Assembly: GCF_900890425.1 (NCBI RefSeq)
Contig: NZ_CAAHFG010000001.1
Span: 682,001 to 746,000 of the forward strand
Source: Pontiella desulfatans
GTDB taxonomy: Bacteria; Verrucomicrobiota; Kiritimatiellia; Kiritimatiellales; Pontiellaceae
Reading direction: 5' to 3'
DNA: 64,000 bases
Below, in pieces: positions 1-8,279 of the stretch. Position numbers and translations under genes: made by a program. Below the pieces are notes generated by a model that worked only from the letters and a program-made list of their open reading frames with translations, made no database searches and was not told the DNA's origin. The number at the start of each line of letters is the position of its first letter. Position 1 is the first letter of the stretch.

Positions 1-1
1 C

Positions 2-2266
2 TACATCAGTCCTGGCCATCTGGCGGATATCTTCGAGGCCTCAATCCATAATGGTCATTGCTACATGATGGCGCGCACGAAGGAACTTGCCGAAGCGCAC
101 GATATCGATTCCTATAAACCGCACATGGACGCGGTGATTGCGCGGGCCGTCAGCCTGGGCGTCGCACCACCGAAAATCATGATCTGCACCAAGGGTGCTG
201 TTTTTTCGGTCATGACGCCCTCGCAGGCCTCGACTTATTTCCCGGCCTACAAGGATGTCTTTGTTCCCGGAGTGGAAAACTCGAACGTCAGCGATCTGGA
301 TTGGAGTTTCGCCGAGCGGGTGGGGCTCTGGCTCAACGGCGATGTCGAAAGCTGGGGATGCAATTCCATCGGGGACAATTTGACACCTAACCGGGTGACG
401 GAATTCGGCGGCATGCGCAACGGACACGTGGTGCTGCGGCACCTGCTTTCGCAATATGCCCTCGGGGCCGATGTCTTCCGTATCACCTCAATCCAGGGCA
501 AGGAGAATCCACTTTTCCTCCGCGATGGAACCGGGCCAGAATACAGCAGCGCCTATCGGCAGGGGATCTTCAACTTTCTGAAGATGGTCGAGGCTGGCAT
601 CTACCCCAACACCCCCGACCGAAGCCGGCTCAAGGGGGTTTCTCCCGTGGCGGCCGCGCTGTACCAACCGAACCATACCCGGTTGCGGGAGCTGACCTAT
701 AACCATAACTACAAGAACTATTCCGCCCCGCCGCAGGATTATGTAATCAATCATCTGGCCTGCTGGGATGCCTACAGGGATACGCCTGATGTCGATCTAA
801 CCGTGATCATGCTGAACAACACGCGGCGGTGGGACAACCTGCTGCCCACTTCGCCGAGCGGATTTGTGCCGGTGGTTCCGTATTCAGATCGCGCGGCATT
901 GGAATCCAACGCCTGGTGCAATCGTGCATTTCAGACCGATGGCGACAGCTGGGACGAGTTCGGGAGCCTGGCGACGGCCCGCGACACGATTGCCGCCGAG
1001 CTGGTGGCCCAGAAATTCAATCAGCTTTTCTATGTTGAGAACGAATGCTTCTGGCAGGTGACCCAGCAGAAGGATGATCCGGATACCCTGTTCGGGGTTT
1101 TTATGGATTCAAACACGCTTTCCCCGGCAAACCGTTCTGTTAACCTTAAATCCGGAAGCGCGGACGGTGTATGGGAAGTCTTCGATCAATTCGGCTCGCA
1201 GTTGATCCCGCTCGGCATACTGGCAGATCCCGGCGATGAAGTGGCTGTTGATATTCCTGCCGGTTCCGTTCGCCTGCTGGTACTCAAAAAACTCCAGCCG
1301 ATCACAGTCCCGGTCATGGGTATAGCCTGGGATGGCAGCAAGGAACCGGCCCTGGCGATCACCGGCATAGGCGGAATCATTGTTCCGGGCGGGCAGGGGA
1401 TTCGGGCGGGGGCATCGTCCACCGATGGAACATTCGGGTCGGCATTCAGCGGGGTGGAAACGACGGTTAACGGTTCCTATGAAGTCCGGGGAGTGGAGCA
1501 CAGTGCCGATAAAAGCCGCATCAGCGTGTCGATCACCAACAACACCGGGTCGGCCATCCAGCTCGAGTCCATGCTGTTCGACTATTGCCGCTGGTACGAT
1601 CTGTCGCCTTCCAAGATTTCTGTCAGCTATCTGTCGGGCGATCTCGCGGTCGCGGAGAACACTCTGCTGGCAACGATCTCCGGAAACAATATCTTGGGAT
1701 GGGTGGCTGATTATGACGACTTTGAAGTCACATTAACCAATCTCCCCGACTTCACATTGGCGAACAGCGAATATGCTGTTTTCCGGCTGGAGGGTTCTAA
1801 CGCTGTAGGTCAATACTCGGGTGGCGGAATTGATAATGTGGCGATTTCGATTTCCGGCCTTGCAAACTATGAATCCTGGGCCGCTCGCTTTGGACTCTAC
1901 AGTTCCAATGCCTGGAAAACCGCCGATCTGGAACCGGATGGTGTGGATAACTGGGGCGAATATCTTTTTGGCGGGCATCCGATGGTCGATGATGCCGACT
2001 CCATTTTTCCAATGTTTGGTGTCAAGATGGATGGAGCTTCCCAGACGTTGGAATATGTCTACCGCCGTCGCAGCGACTATCTCGCCCGCGGGCTGACCTA
2101 CACCGTGAAAACAACAACCAATCTTGTTTCGGGAGCCTGGAGCACCAACGGGGTGCTCGATGCCGGTTCCGGGGCCATTAGCGCCGAAGTCGACTCCGTC
2201 ACAAACCGTGTCTCCACCGAAGGATTTCCCGAACAGTTTCTCCGCTTGATAACGCAGCCAAACTGA
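2..2266 (+). CDS. Large secreted protein, 5'-truncated by the window edge; possible glycan-active enzyme
   Basis: The reading frame is open from base 2 and runs through the ATG at 65, so the true start lies upstream. About 750 residues are visible. The N-terminal two thirds (to about residue 410 counted from the ATG at 65) is a soluble domain rich in Trp and Asp that I cannot assign. It ends in a beta-rich stretch of the kind found after the catalytic barrel of many glycoside hydrolases. Two modules follow that recur in this window: a beta-sandwich module (about 418-600; contains ITNNTGSAIQLES and GGIDNVAIS) and a C-terminal module (about 601-733; GEYLFGGHP, YVYRRRSDY, TTNLVSGAW, SVTNRVS). 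The same modules on GH16 and beta-helix proteins nearby suggest an extracellular enzyme acting on the same polysaccharide. A lambda-carrageenase-like (GH150) identity crossed my mind but is not supported by any motif I can name. Confidence 0.75.
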   Translation, partial: YISPGHLADIFEASIHNGHCYMMARTKELAEAHDIDSYKPHMDAVIARAVSLGVAPPKIMICTKGAVFSVMTPSQASTYFPAYKDVFVPGVENSNVSDLDWSFAERVGLWLNGDVESWGCNSIGDNLTPNRVTEFGGMRNGHVVLRHLLSQYALGADVFRITSIQGKENPLFLRDGTGPEYSSAYRQGIFNFLKMVEAGIYPNTPDRSRLKGVSPVAAALYQPNHTRLRELTYNHNYKNYSAPPQDYVINHLACWDAYRDTPDVDLTVIMLNNTRRWDNLLPTSPSGFVPVVPYSDRAALESNAWCNRAFQTDGDSWDEFGSLATARDTIAAELVAQKFNQLFYVENECFWQVTQQKDDPDTLFGVFMDSNTLSPANRSVNLKSGSADGVWEVFDQFGSQLIPLGILADPGDEVAVDIPAGSVRLLVLKKLQPITVPVMGIAWDGSKEPALAITGIGGIIVPGGQGIRAGASSTDGTFGSAFSGVETTVNGSYEVRGVEHSADKSRISVSITNNTGSAIQLESMLFDYCRWYDLSPSKISVSYLSGDLAVAENTLLATISGNNILGWVADYDDFEVTLTNLPDFTLANSEYAVFRLEGSNAVGQYSGGGIDNVAISISGLANYESWAARFGLYSSNAWKTADLEPDGVDNWGEYLFGGHPMVDDADSIFPMFGVKMDGASQTLEYVYRRRSDYLARGLTYTVKTTTNLVSGAWSTNGVLDAGSGAISAEVDSVTNRVSTEGFPEQFLRLITQPN

Positions 2267-2349
2267 ATACCTGTATGGTCAATCAGGACTCCTTTCAGCC
2301 CTGCAAAGCTCAAACCCTCCCGATGTTCGACCTCAACCCGTCTTTTCCC

Positions 2350-2370
2350 ACCTAGAGATTCCTCTAGTAG
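2350..2370. repeat. Palindromic intergenic repeat, copy 1
   Basis: The core is CTAGAG-ATTC-CTCTAG, a perfect 6-bp inverted repeat with a 4-bp spacer, flanked by AC and TAG. A near-identical copy (19 of 21 bases) sits at 8088-8108. Copy 1 starts 84 bp after the stop of the preceding gene and copy 2 starts 85 bp after. Its function is unknown. It could be an operator for the next gene or a conserved 3'-UTR element. Confidence 0.5.
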
Positions 2371-2485
2371 ACGACACGGCTATTCGTGATAACTTACTCT
2401 GATGTTATATTGGATACGGTATGTGGGGGTATCTTGATGTCCACGTTGATGAGTAGCACCCGAGCAGGCAAGGAAAGGAAAAGAA

Positions 2486-3124
2486 ATGAGGAAGTCAAAG
2501 CAGATAATGGCGGTTTTCACGTTGGGGGCGGTTTTTCCACTGCTGGCTGCGGCCACATTGATTACGGATACGGTTGATAATACCGATGGCTGGGCGAATC
2601 TCGGTGGAGGATTTTACACGGCCAGCATTGGTGGTTTAGCCCCGGTTTCTGGAACTCAATTCTGGACGGCGGCAAATGCGGTCAATACCCGGGGAACATG
2701 GAAGTTGTTTTCTGACACATTTGTGGAAGAGAGCCTTAAGGTAACCTATTCTGTTGGAGACCGAAACGATTTGGCCTGGACCGGTGACGTAACGGCCTTT
2801 CTGTTTGCAGATGTCAATGGCGATGGCCTTTACGCATGGACTGAACGCATCAATTCTGCCGTAACGACAGATCGTACGGATCCGGTAGATGGCTGGGAGG
2901 AATGGGTCGACACATACAACATCACCGCTACGACCAAAACGGCAAACAACGATTTGGTTCTCGGCAAAGACATCGGGTTTTTCGTGCTCAGCAATATCGG
3001 CAGCGGTGAAAATATGGCCTTCGATTCGCTGGCGATCGAAACCATCCCTGAACCGGCTACATTGGGGATAATCGCTGCGGGAGGAATCGGCCTGCTTTGG
3101 ATAAGGCGCCTTGTGATGCTATAA
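2486..3124 (+). CDS. PEP-CTERM sorting domain protein
   Basis: This is a 212-residue exported protein with an N-terminal signal peptide (about residues 1-22, AVFTLGAVFPLLAAAT). The middle is a beta-rich domain (about 25-185) with no motif I recognise. The C-terminus is a classic PEP-CTERM signal: PEPATLG at about 189-195, a hydrophobic helix (IIAAGGIGLLWI), then the basic end RRLVML. Known PEP-CTERM proteins are processed by an exosortase and are often linked to exopolysaccharide or cell-surface assembly. No exosortase is in the window. The ATG at 2486 is preceded by AAGGAAAAG, a good ribosome-binding site. It is the only clear PEP-CTERM protein here, and it lies among secreted enzymes that use different C-terminal modules. 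Confidence 0.85.
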   Translation: MRKSKQIMAVFTLGAVFPLLAAATLITDTVDNTDGWANLGGGFYTASIGGLAPVSGTQFWTAANAVNTRGTWKLFSDTFVEESLKVTYSVGDRNDLAWTGDVTAFLFADVNGDGLYAWTERINSAVTTDRTDPVDGWEEWVDTYNITATTKTANNDLVLGKDIGFFVLSNIGSGENMAFDSLAIETIPEPATLGIIAAGGIGLLWIRRLVML

Positions 3125-3354
3125 CAGCTTCAATTGCTTACGGCAGCTTCGCTACGTTCGGCGGTCTCCGCTTCACCCTTCCTACACCATCGTGGTGCTG
3201 CCATCGACTGTCGCATGTCATGACCCGGATGGAGAGGGCGATGATGAACTTACAGTAGTTTAAAACAGGGTTGATCTCTGGGCTTCTCCGGCAAGAGAGA
3301 TTTAGAAGAGTTTAATACTGCAGTACGAAAAAATGAAACTGAAACAAGGAGCGA
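3125..3354. other. Intergenic gap without a recognisable gene
   Basis: These 230 bp hold no convincing ORF. A short inverted repeat CACCA-TCG-TGGTG lies near 3185-3200. A purine-rich ribosome-binding site (AAGGAGCG) sits just before the ATG at 3355. I see no clear promoter or terminator. Confidence 0.4.
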
Positions 3355-4938
3355 ATGATGAGAATGTCAGGAGTTGGCCTGGCGGTACTGGTGGTTGGAG
3401 TTACAGCCGTTAGTTATGGCGCGGTGGTCAGTAATCTGGTCGCTGATGCGGGGTTTGAGACGTCGACGGTGTGGAGCTATCCCAATGCGGATACCGCCCC
3501 GTGGTTTTCTACGGGGGAAGGGAATCAGGCTGGATGGGTGTCGCGGGAACTGGTCATTGTAAAAAGCGGAGCGCAGGGGCTCAAGTTTTCAACATGGGCC
3601 GGCAATGCGGCCGCCCTCCAGAACCTCGGAGTCACCCTTGACTCGAACACGGTCTATGAAATCAGTTTCGCCATGCGGTTGGACAATCTGTCGACCAACC
3701 CAAGCCAGACCAATGCCACCATTATCGGTGTTGCATTGGGGAGTAGTCCGGTGTTGGGAGGTGCATATTCCTGGACGGGGAAATCATTCTACGAACTGGC
3801 CCCTTCCACAACGGGCGTCTGGGAGACAATCACGCTTACGGTCGATGGCTCGGATGCGGCTCTGGTCGACAACCATGGTGAATACCTCCAGCTCACGCTC
3901 AAGAAGTTCAACAATGCCAAGAATTCGGAATATGAGGTTTTTGTGGACGATGTTGTGTTCGGGGAGTATACGACCGGCCCGCCTCCTGCGGATCTGTTGC
4001 TGGGTTTTTACGGTTCCAGATTGGCTAATCCCGATTTCCATGCACCCGGAATTGGCGGAAGCCTTTACACCAGTACGGCGGATGGAATTGGAGTTGATAC
4101 CACGGCGGGTTCTTCCGACGGAACCTACGGCACATTTTCCGGAGCTACCATTCTACCAACGGGCTACAAGGTTCATATGGGCACCACGAACAAAAACCAA
4201 CGGGTGGATGTGCAGATTTTAAACAATACCGGGAGCCCGCTCCGGCTCGATTCAGTCAGCTTTGATTACGGACGCTGGTTGGCTGCCGGCCCGCAGGATG
4301 TGGCCTTGGCCTATGCCTATGGCGATCTTTCTGGAATTGCCAATGAAGATGTTCTTTTCACCGCAACCAATCTGGCCGTGACCGGCTCGTCTGGCGACTA
4401 CCATGATTTTGACATTTCGCTCAGCAATCTGACCGATCGCGTGCTGGCAGACGGTGAAAAAGCGACCTTCCGTCTTTCCATTGATAATGCCGTTGGTCCC
4501 TGGGATAAAGGCGCCTTCGACAATATTGCGATCTTCGGGGAAGTTATCAATGCCTCCTACGAAACCTGGGTGACCGACTATCCCTCCATGAGCGGCAGCC
4601 CGGACGCCGACCCGGATCATGATTTCGACGGGGACGGATGGGACAACCTGATGGAATACGCTTTGGGTGGAAACCCGGTCAACGGTTTTATTAACGGCCA
4701 TATTCCTGTTTATGCCAATATCGGTTCCGTGCTTGAATATGTCTATGCAATGCGCACGGACGATGCTGCGCTGACGTACCGGATTGAGGTTTCAGACGAC
4801 CTTGTTTCCTCCACGTGGACCAACAGCGGAACCATGGTTATGACGACCAACGTCACTGGCGGATCGTTTGACTTTGTGACCAACTCGATTCCAATTGACG
4901 AGATCAGGAAGTTTGCAAGACTGGTCGTTGAGCAATAG
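3355..4938 (+). CDS. Secreted carbohydrate-binding-type protein with three modules
   Basis: This 527-residue protein has a signal peptide (about 1-22) and no catalytic domain that I can see. Residues about 25-205 form a CBM4/9-like jelly roll: it opens with LVADAGFE and ends with EVFVDDVVFGE, and the same fold opens the large proteins at 5025 and 59831. Residues about 215-395 are the recurrent beta-sandwich module (ILNNTGSPLRLDS, FDYGRW, AFDNIAIFG). Residues about 398-527 are the recurrent C-terminal module, with a calcium-type Asp-rich segment (DADPDHDFDGDGWDN) followed by MEYALGGNP. A binding or scaffolding role on the same glycan is inferred from its domains and neighbours. The start at 3355 follows AAGGAGCG. 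Confidence 0.75.
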   Translation: MMRMSGVGLAVLVVGVTAVSYGAVVSNLVADAGFETSTVWSYPNADTAPWFSTGEGNQAGWVSRELVIVKSGAQGLKFSTWAGNAAALQNLGVTLDSNTVYEISFAMRLDNLSTNPSQTNATIIGVALGSSPVLGGAYSWTGKSFYELAPSTTGVWETITLTVDGSDAALVDNHGEYLQLTLKKFNNAKNSEYEVFVDDVVFGEYTTGPPPADLLLGFYGSRLANPDFHAPGIGGSLYTSTADGIGVDTTAGSSDGTYGTFSGATILPTGYKVHMGTTNKNQRVDVQILNNTGSPLRLDSVSFDYGRWLAAGPQDVALAYAYGDLSGIANEDVLFTATNLAVTGSSGDYHDFDISLSNLTDRVLADGEKATFRLSIDNAVGPWDKGAFDNIAIFGEVINASYETWVTDYPSMSGSPDADPDHDFDGDGWDNLMEYALGGNPVNGFINGHIPVYANIGSVLEYVYAMRTDDAALTYRIEVSDDLVSSTWTNSGTMVMTTNVTGGSFDFVTNSIPIDEIRKFARLVVEQ

Positions 4939-4968
4939 CCGCACTGGAAGCACCCTGCATCGATTGGC

Positions 4969-4995
4969 CATGGCCGGGCATGCTGTCCGGCCATG
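4969..4995 (+). terminator. Strong hairpin between secreted genes, possible terminator
   Basis: A perfect 9-bp inverted repeat, CATGGCCGG ... CCGGCCATG, with a 9-base loop begins 30 bp after the stop at 4938. Only a weak pyrimidine run (TTCTCCTG) follows. It could therefore be a weak terminator, an mRNA-stabilising hairpin, or an attenuator before the next gene. Confidence 0.45.
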
Positions 4996-5024
4996 TTCTC
5001 CTGAAGTAAGAAGGTCTGTATTGT

Positions 5025-8003
5025 ATGAAAAAACATAAATATACGAACCATCAAGGCATCATGCCGGGAATGCGAATGGCGGTTGCCCTTCTTATGCTGG
5101 TTGGCGCTTCCCGAGCCGCAGTGCACACAATGACGGTCGATGTGGCCGGAGCGTGGAATCTCCTGAACGACCCGGGTTTCGAAACCCTGGGCGGAAGCGA
5201 ACCGGCCGAGGGAACCAGCCCATGGTTTTCGTCCGGAGAAAAAGACGATTGGCAGTTGAGGGTATCGACCAACCGGGCGTATACGGGGCGCCAATCCGTC
5301 GTGTTCGCGAATTATTGGGAGCGGGGAGCTGTGGTTCAAAACCTGGGCGTGCAAGTGAATCCGGCCAAACACTATCGGCTATCAGTCATGATGCGGGTCG
5401 ATGAGCCCACCGATAATTCTTCATGTACCAATGTCCCGGCGCTGCATGCCTCGATCTATACCGGTGCAACACCGCAGGGCCCGTATAGCTATAGGATGGG
5501 ATTTTTCTGGAACGCGACCACCCGCCCCGGCGGTGGCTGGGAAAAGCTGGAAGGAACCATTAACGGTGCCAACCTGAGCACCCATGCAGGGGAGTACATT
5601 CAGGTCCGGATCATCAAGGCCAATGAAAAGGCGACCCACCGCATCTTCATCGACAACGCGTCAGTGATAGAGTCGGGTTCGGTGGTTGCTCCGGAAACCA
5701 TCGGTCGCTATCTGGTCGGGGCAAATGTGGTCTACACGAAGGAGGTGGGGCCGGACTGGGAAGACGGCTACAAGACCGAGGTGCTCAAGCGTGCGGGGAT
5801 GAGTAATCTGCGATACCCCGGGGGGCATGTGGTATCCTACTGGGATTGGGAATGGCCCTACCATGAGGGCTACAGGGATTTCTGGAATGCGTCCTACGCC
5901 CCGACTGCAGCCGAAAGCAATGCATTGTTCGCGGCAAACCAGCATCGGCTGTCGCTCGATGATTATCTGGATGAATGCCGGGAGACGGGTGCGGCTCCCA
6001 TAATCGGCATCAACATGCTGCAAGGCTACAAATTCAACCGCGATCAGGACTCCATTGATAAGGCTGTTCGCCTGGTGAACTATGTTAAAAACCAGATTGA
6101 CGGCCCCCGGTATTACTATCTGGATAACGAGGCTGGGCACCAGCCCGAGAAGAACAACCACGTTCCCGTCGACGATTATCTCCTGCTCATTCCGGGCTAC
6201 TCCACAGCAATCAAGGCCGCCGATCCGCTGGGCCGGATTGCGGTGAATATCATGGGAAACAACAGGGTTCAGGATATCATTCGCGATTATGGCGACCATG
6301 TGGATCTCATTGATCATCATTGGTATTACAACAACATCACCTGGGGGCAGTTCTGGCTCGATGAATGGCGCGTGGACGACGGGGACATGAATGGGCGGGT
6401 GGGTTATATCAACCAGTTTAACGGATGGATCGATACCTATGATAAACCGCATCTGAAGATCGGCTTTCTGGAGTGGAACCTAGGCCCGGCCGAGGGGGCA
6501 GACGGGTCTACCCCGGGTACTGCGCTCTATCAGGGGCTCGTGCAGGCGGACATGCTGATGGTCATGATGGACGGCAATATCCATATGGGAAGCATTTGGC
6601 CATTAACGTGGAACGATGGGGCGGACGGAGGCGGCTTCCGTGATCTTACCGATGGTTCCGCAACGTATGTATCGCCCGCATTCTATATTCACCGTGCATT
6701 CGCAAATGCCGCCGGGGGGACGATGCTGGGTCTTAACGAACCCGTTACGGCAGGGGTGTTCAGAAGCCTGGCCGTAAAATCCGCGGATGAGGGTTTCATT
6801 GATCTCTATTTTTTAAATAAATCCACGGAAACGGTCGAACTGGATATTGCACTGCCCGTACCTATCGTAGAAGCCGTGGTAATGAACTTTGCCCAGGGGG
6901 CGACCGTGGAGGATGTTAATGTGGGCGAAGCGCAGATCGTCGGTGACCTCCGCGTGCTGCCGCTCAGTGTGGGGGGTACCAGTTTCACCCATGTCCGATG
7001 CCGGTTGCCGGACCATCACGCGTGCTATGACCTGTTTTCAGATAACTTTGAAACGTCGGATGATATGGGCAACATTGCTGAGGCCCCTTATCCAGTCAGC
7101 CGTTGGCATCATCAGGGAACGGATGGTTGGAGTGCGGAAGGCTCGGATGCGTCCGTCGATATCGGCGAGTTTAACGGGGTCGAGGGCAATGAACTAAGGA
7201 TCGGTTGGGGATACGACGAAGTCGTCGCGCTCTACTCAACGCCGGTCCCGATCCATACCGGCCAGTCCTACACCTTCCGGGGACGATGGGAGATCGGAAG
7301 TGTGGTTGATGTGCAGCGGGGCTTCATCGCGGGCGTCGCCGAGTTTTCGGCCGACGACGGCGCCCTGGTTCAGCGGTTGACGCCCGACTCACTGGTGTTC
7401 GGAAAAACGAACGCCCCTGTGACCGGAGACGCCGGCATGTTCGAAGTAACGCTTGGAGCGGAGGAGCTTGCCGCGGCCGGGACCTTCCCGGGGAATCGGA
7501 TCGGCGTCTTTTTCCATCACAACAACGGCGACGACCAACTTTATGGCGACTCGAACTCGCTGAGAAACGATGTCTATTACATCGACAACGTGTCTCTTGA
7601 AGTCAGTGGTTCGATTTCTCTACTCGATCAATGGATGGTTTCCAACAAAGTCGCCAACGCGTTGATGGACTCGGACGGTGATGGAGTGGATAACCAAACC
7701 GAATATTGGCTTGGCGGTGATCCAACCATCGACGATGCCTCAACCATTCGTCCCACAGCCCGGTTCGCCATGGAGGCGGGTGCCAATTGGCTGGAATATG
7801 TCTACCGTCGTCGCAGCGATTATCTTGTCCGTGGCTTGGACTATTCGGTAGAGGCAACAACCAATCTTGTTTCCGGTTTGTGGAGTTCCTCCGGTGTGCA
7901 AGGCGCCGGCTATGGCTCCATCGACCCCGAAATCGATTCCGTCACCAACCGCGTCTCTGCCAAAGTCCATCCGGAACAATATATCCGACTGCGGGTGGAA
8001 TGA
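5025..8003 (+). CDS. Secreted clan GH-A-like glycoside hydrolase with CBM and C-terminal modules
   Basis: This 992-residue secreted enzyme has several modules. The signal peptide is about residues 1-31. A CBM4/9-like domain (about 40-215, opening LLNDPGFE) follows. The central (beta/alpha)8-like domain (about 225-530) carries LRYPGG, a candidate acid/base in YLDNEAG (E369) and a candidate nucleophile in FLEWN (E483). This pattern resembles GH39, GH51 and GH79-type enzymes of clan GH-A. A beta-sandwich (530-660) follows. Next is a roughly 200-residue module (about 665-865, GWGYDEVV and FFHH) shared with the sulfatase at 16119. The protein ends with the recurrent C-terminal module (866-992). 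The exact GH family and substrate are not settled. The catalytic Glu assignments come from motif position only. Confidence 0.7.
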   Translation: MKKHKYTNHQGIMPGMRMAVALLMLVGASRAAVHTMTVDVAGAWNLLNDPGFETLGGSEPAEGTSPWFSSGEKDDWQLRVSTNRAYTGRQSVVFANYWERGAVVQNLGVQVNPAKHYRLSVMMRVDEPTDNSSCTNVPALHASIYTGATPQGPYSYRMGFFWNATTRPGGGWEKLEGTINGANLSTHAGEYIQVRIIKANEKATHRIFIDNASVIESGSVVAPETIGRYLVGANVVYTKEVGPDWEDGYKTEVLKRAGMSNLRYPGGHVVSYWDWEWPYHEGYRDFWNASYAPTAAESNALFAANQHRLSLDDYLDECRETGAAPIIGINMLQGYKFNRDQDSIDKAVRLVNYVKNQIDGPRYYYLDNEAGHQPEKNNHVPVDDYLLLIPGYSTAIKAADPLGRIAVNIMGNNRVQDIIRDYGDHVDLIDHHWYYNNITWGQFWLDEWRVDDGDMNGRVGYINQFNGWIDTYDKPHLKIGFLEWNLGPAEGADGSTPGTALYQGLVQADMLMVMMDGNIHMGSIWPLTWNDGADGGGFRDLTDGSATYVSPAFYIHRAFANAAGGTMLGLNEPVTAGVFRSLAVKSADEGFIDLYFLNKSTETVELDIALPVPIVEAVVMNFAQGATVEDVNVGEAQIVGDLRVLPLSVGGTSFTHVRCRLPDHHACYDLFSDNFETSDDMGNIAEAPYPVSRWHHQGTDGWSAEGSDASVDIGEFNGVEGNELRIGWGYDEVVALYSTPVPIHTGQSYTFRGRWEIGSVVDVQRGFIAGVAEFSADDGALVQRLTPDSLVFGKTNAPVTGDAGMFEVTLGAEELAAAGTFPGNRIGVFFHHNNGDDQLYGDSNSLRNDVYYIDNVSLEVSGSISLLDQWMVSNKVANALMDSDGDGVDNQTEYWLGGDPTIDDASTIRPTARFAMEAGANWLEYVYRRRSDYLVRGLDYSVEATTNLVSGLWSSSGVQGAGYGSIDPEIDSVTNRVSAKVHPEQYIRLRVE

Positions 8004-8087
8004 AAAATGGCAGACGGTTCGCTGGGCCGTCCGCCCGGTGATCCTTTTCATCCTCTGTGGCTTTTGGGTTAACTATTCAGCCTGCCT

Positions 8088-8108
8088 ACCTAGAGATTTC
8101 TCCAGTAG
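8088..8108. repeat. Palindromic intergenic repeat, copy 2
   Basis: CTAGAG-ATTT-CTCCAG with the same flanks (AC before, TAG after) as the copy at 2350-2370; the palindrome has one mismatched pair. It lies 85 bp after the stop at 8003 and about 170 bp before the GH2 gene. It is either a shared regulatory site or a small dispersed repeat. Confidence 0.5.
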
Positions 8109-8279
8109 TCCATTAAGGTGGTTGCAGATAGTATGTTCACTTTGAAATCGACCTGGTTTGGAGCACTTGGCCATCTTACAGGAAAATGTGCTGCTGAAAT
8201 TGCTCCGGTGAAATTAAATAGAAGGCATCGGTTTGTTTTTAATGGATTGAATGACCGTTCATCCGATGTGTAAGGAATC

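Noticed and set aside
2-2266. Assignment of the first protein to GH150 lambda-carrageenase
   Set aside because: I could not name any diagnostic motif, and the 5' end is missing.
5661-6452. Long antisense ORFs inside the large hydrolase genes (also near 8646-9668 and 19210-20343)
   Set aside because: They mirror GC-rich codon use of well-supported + strand genes and show no domain motifs.
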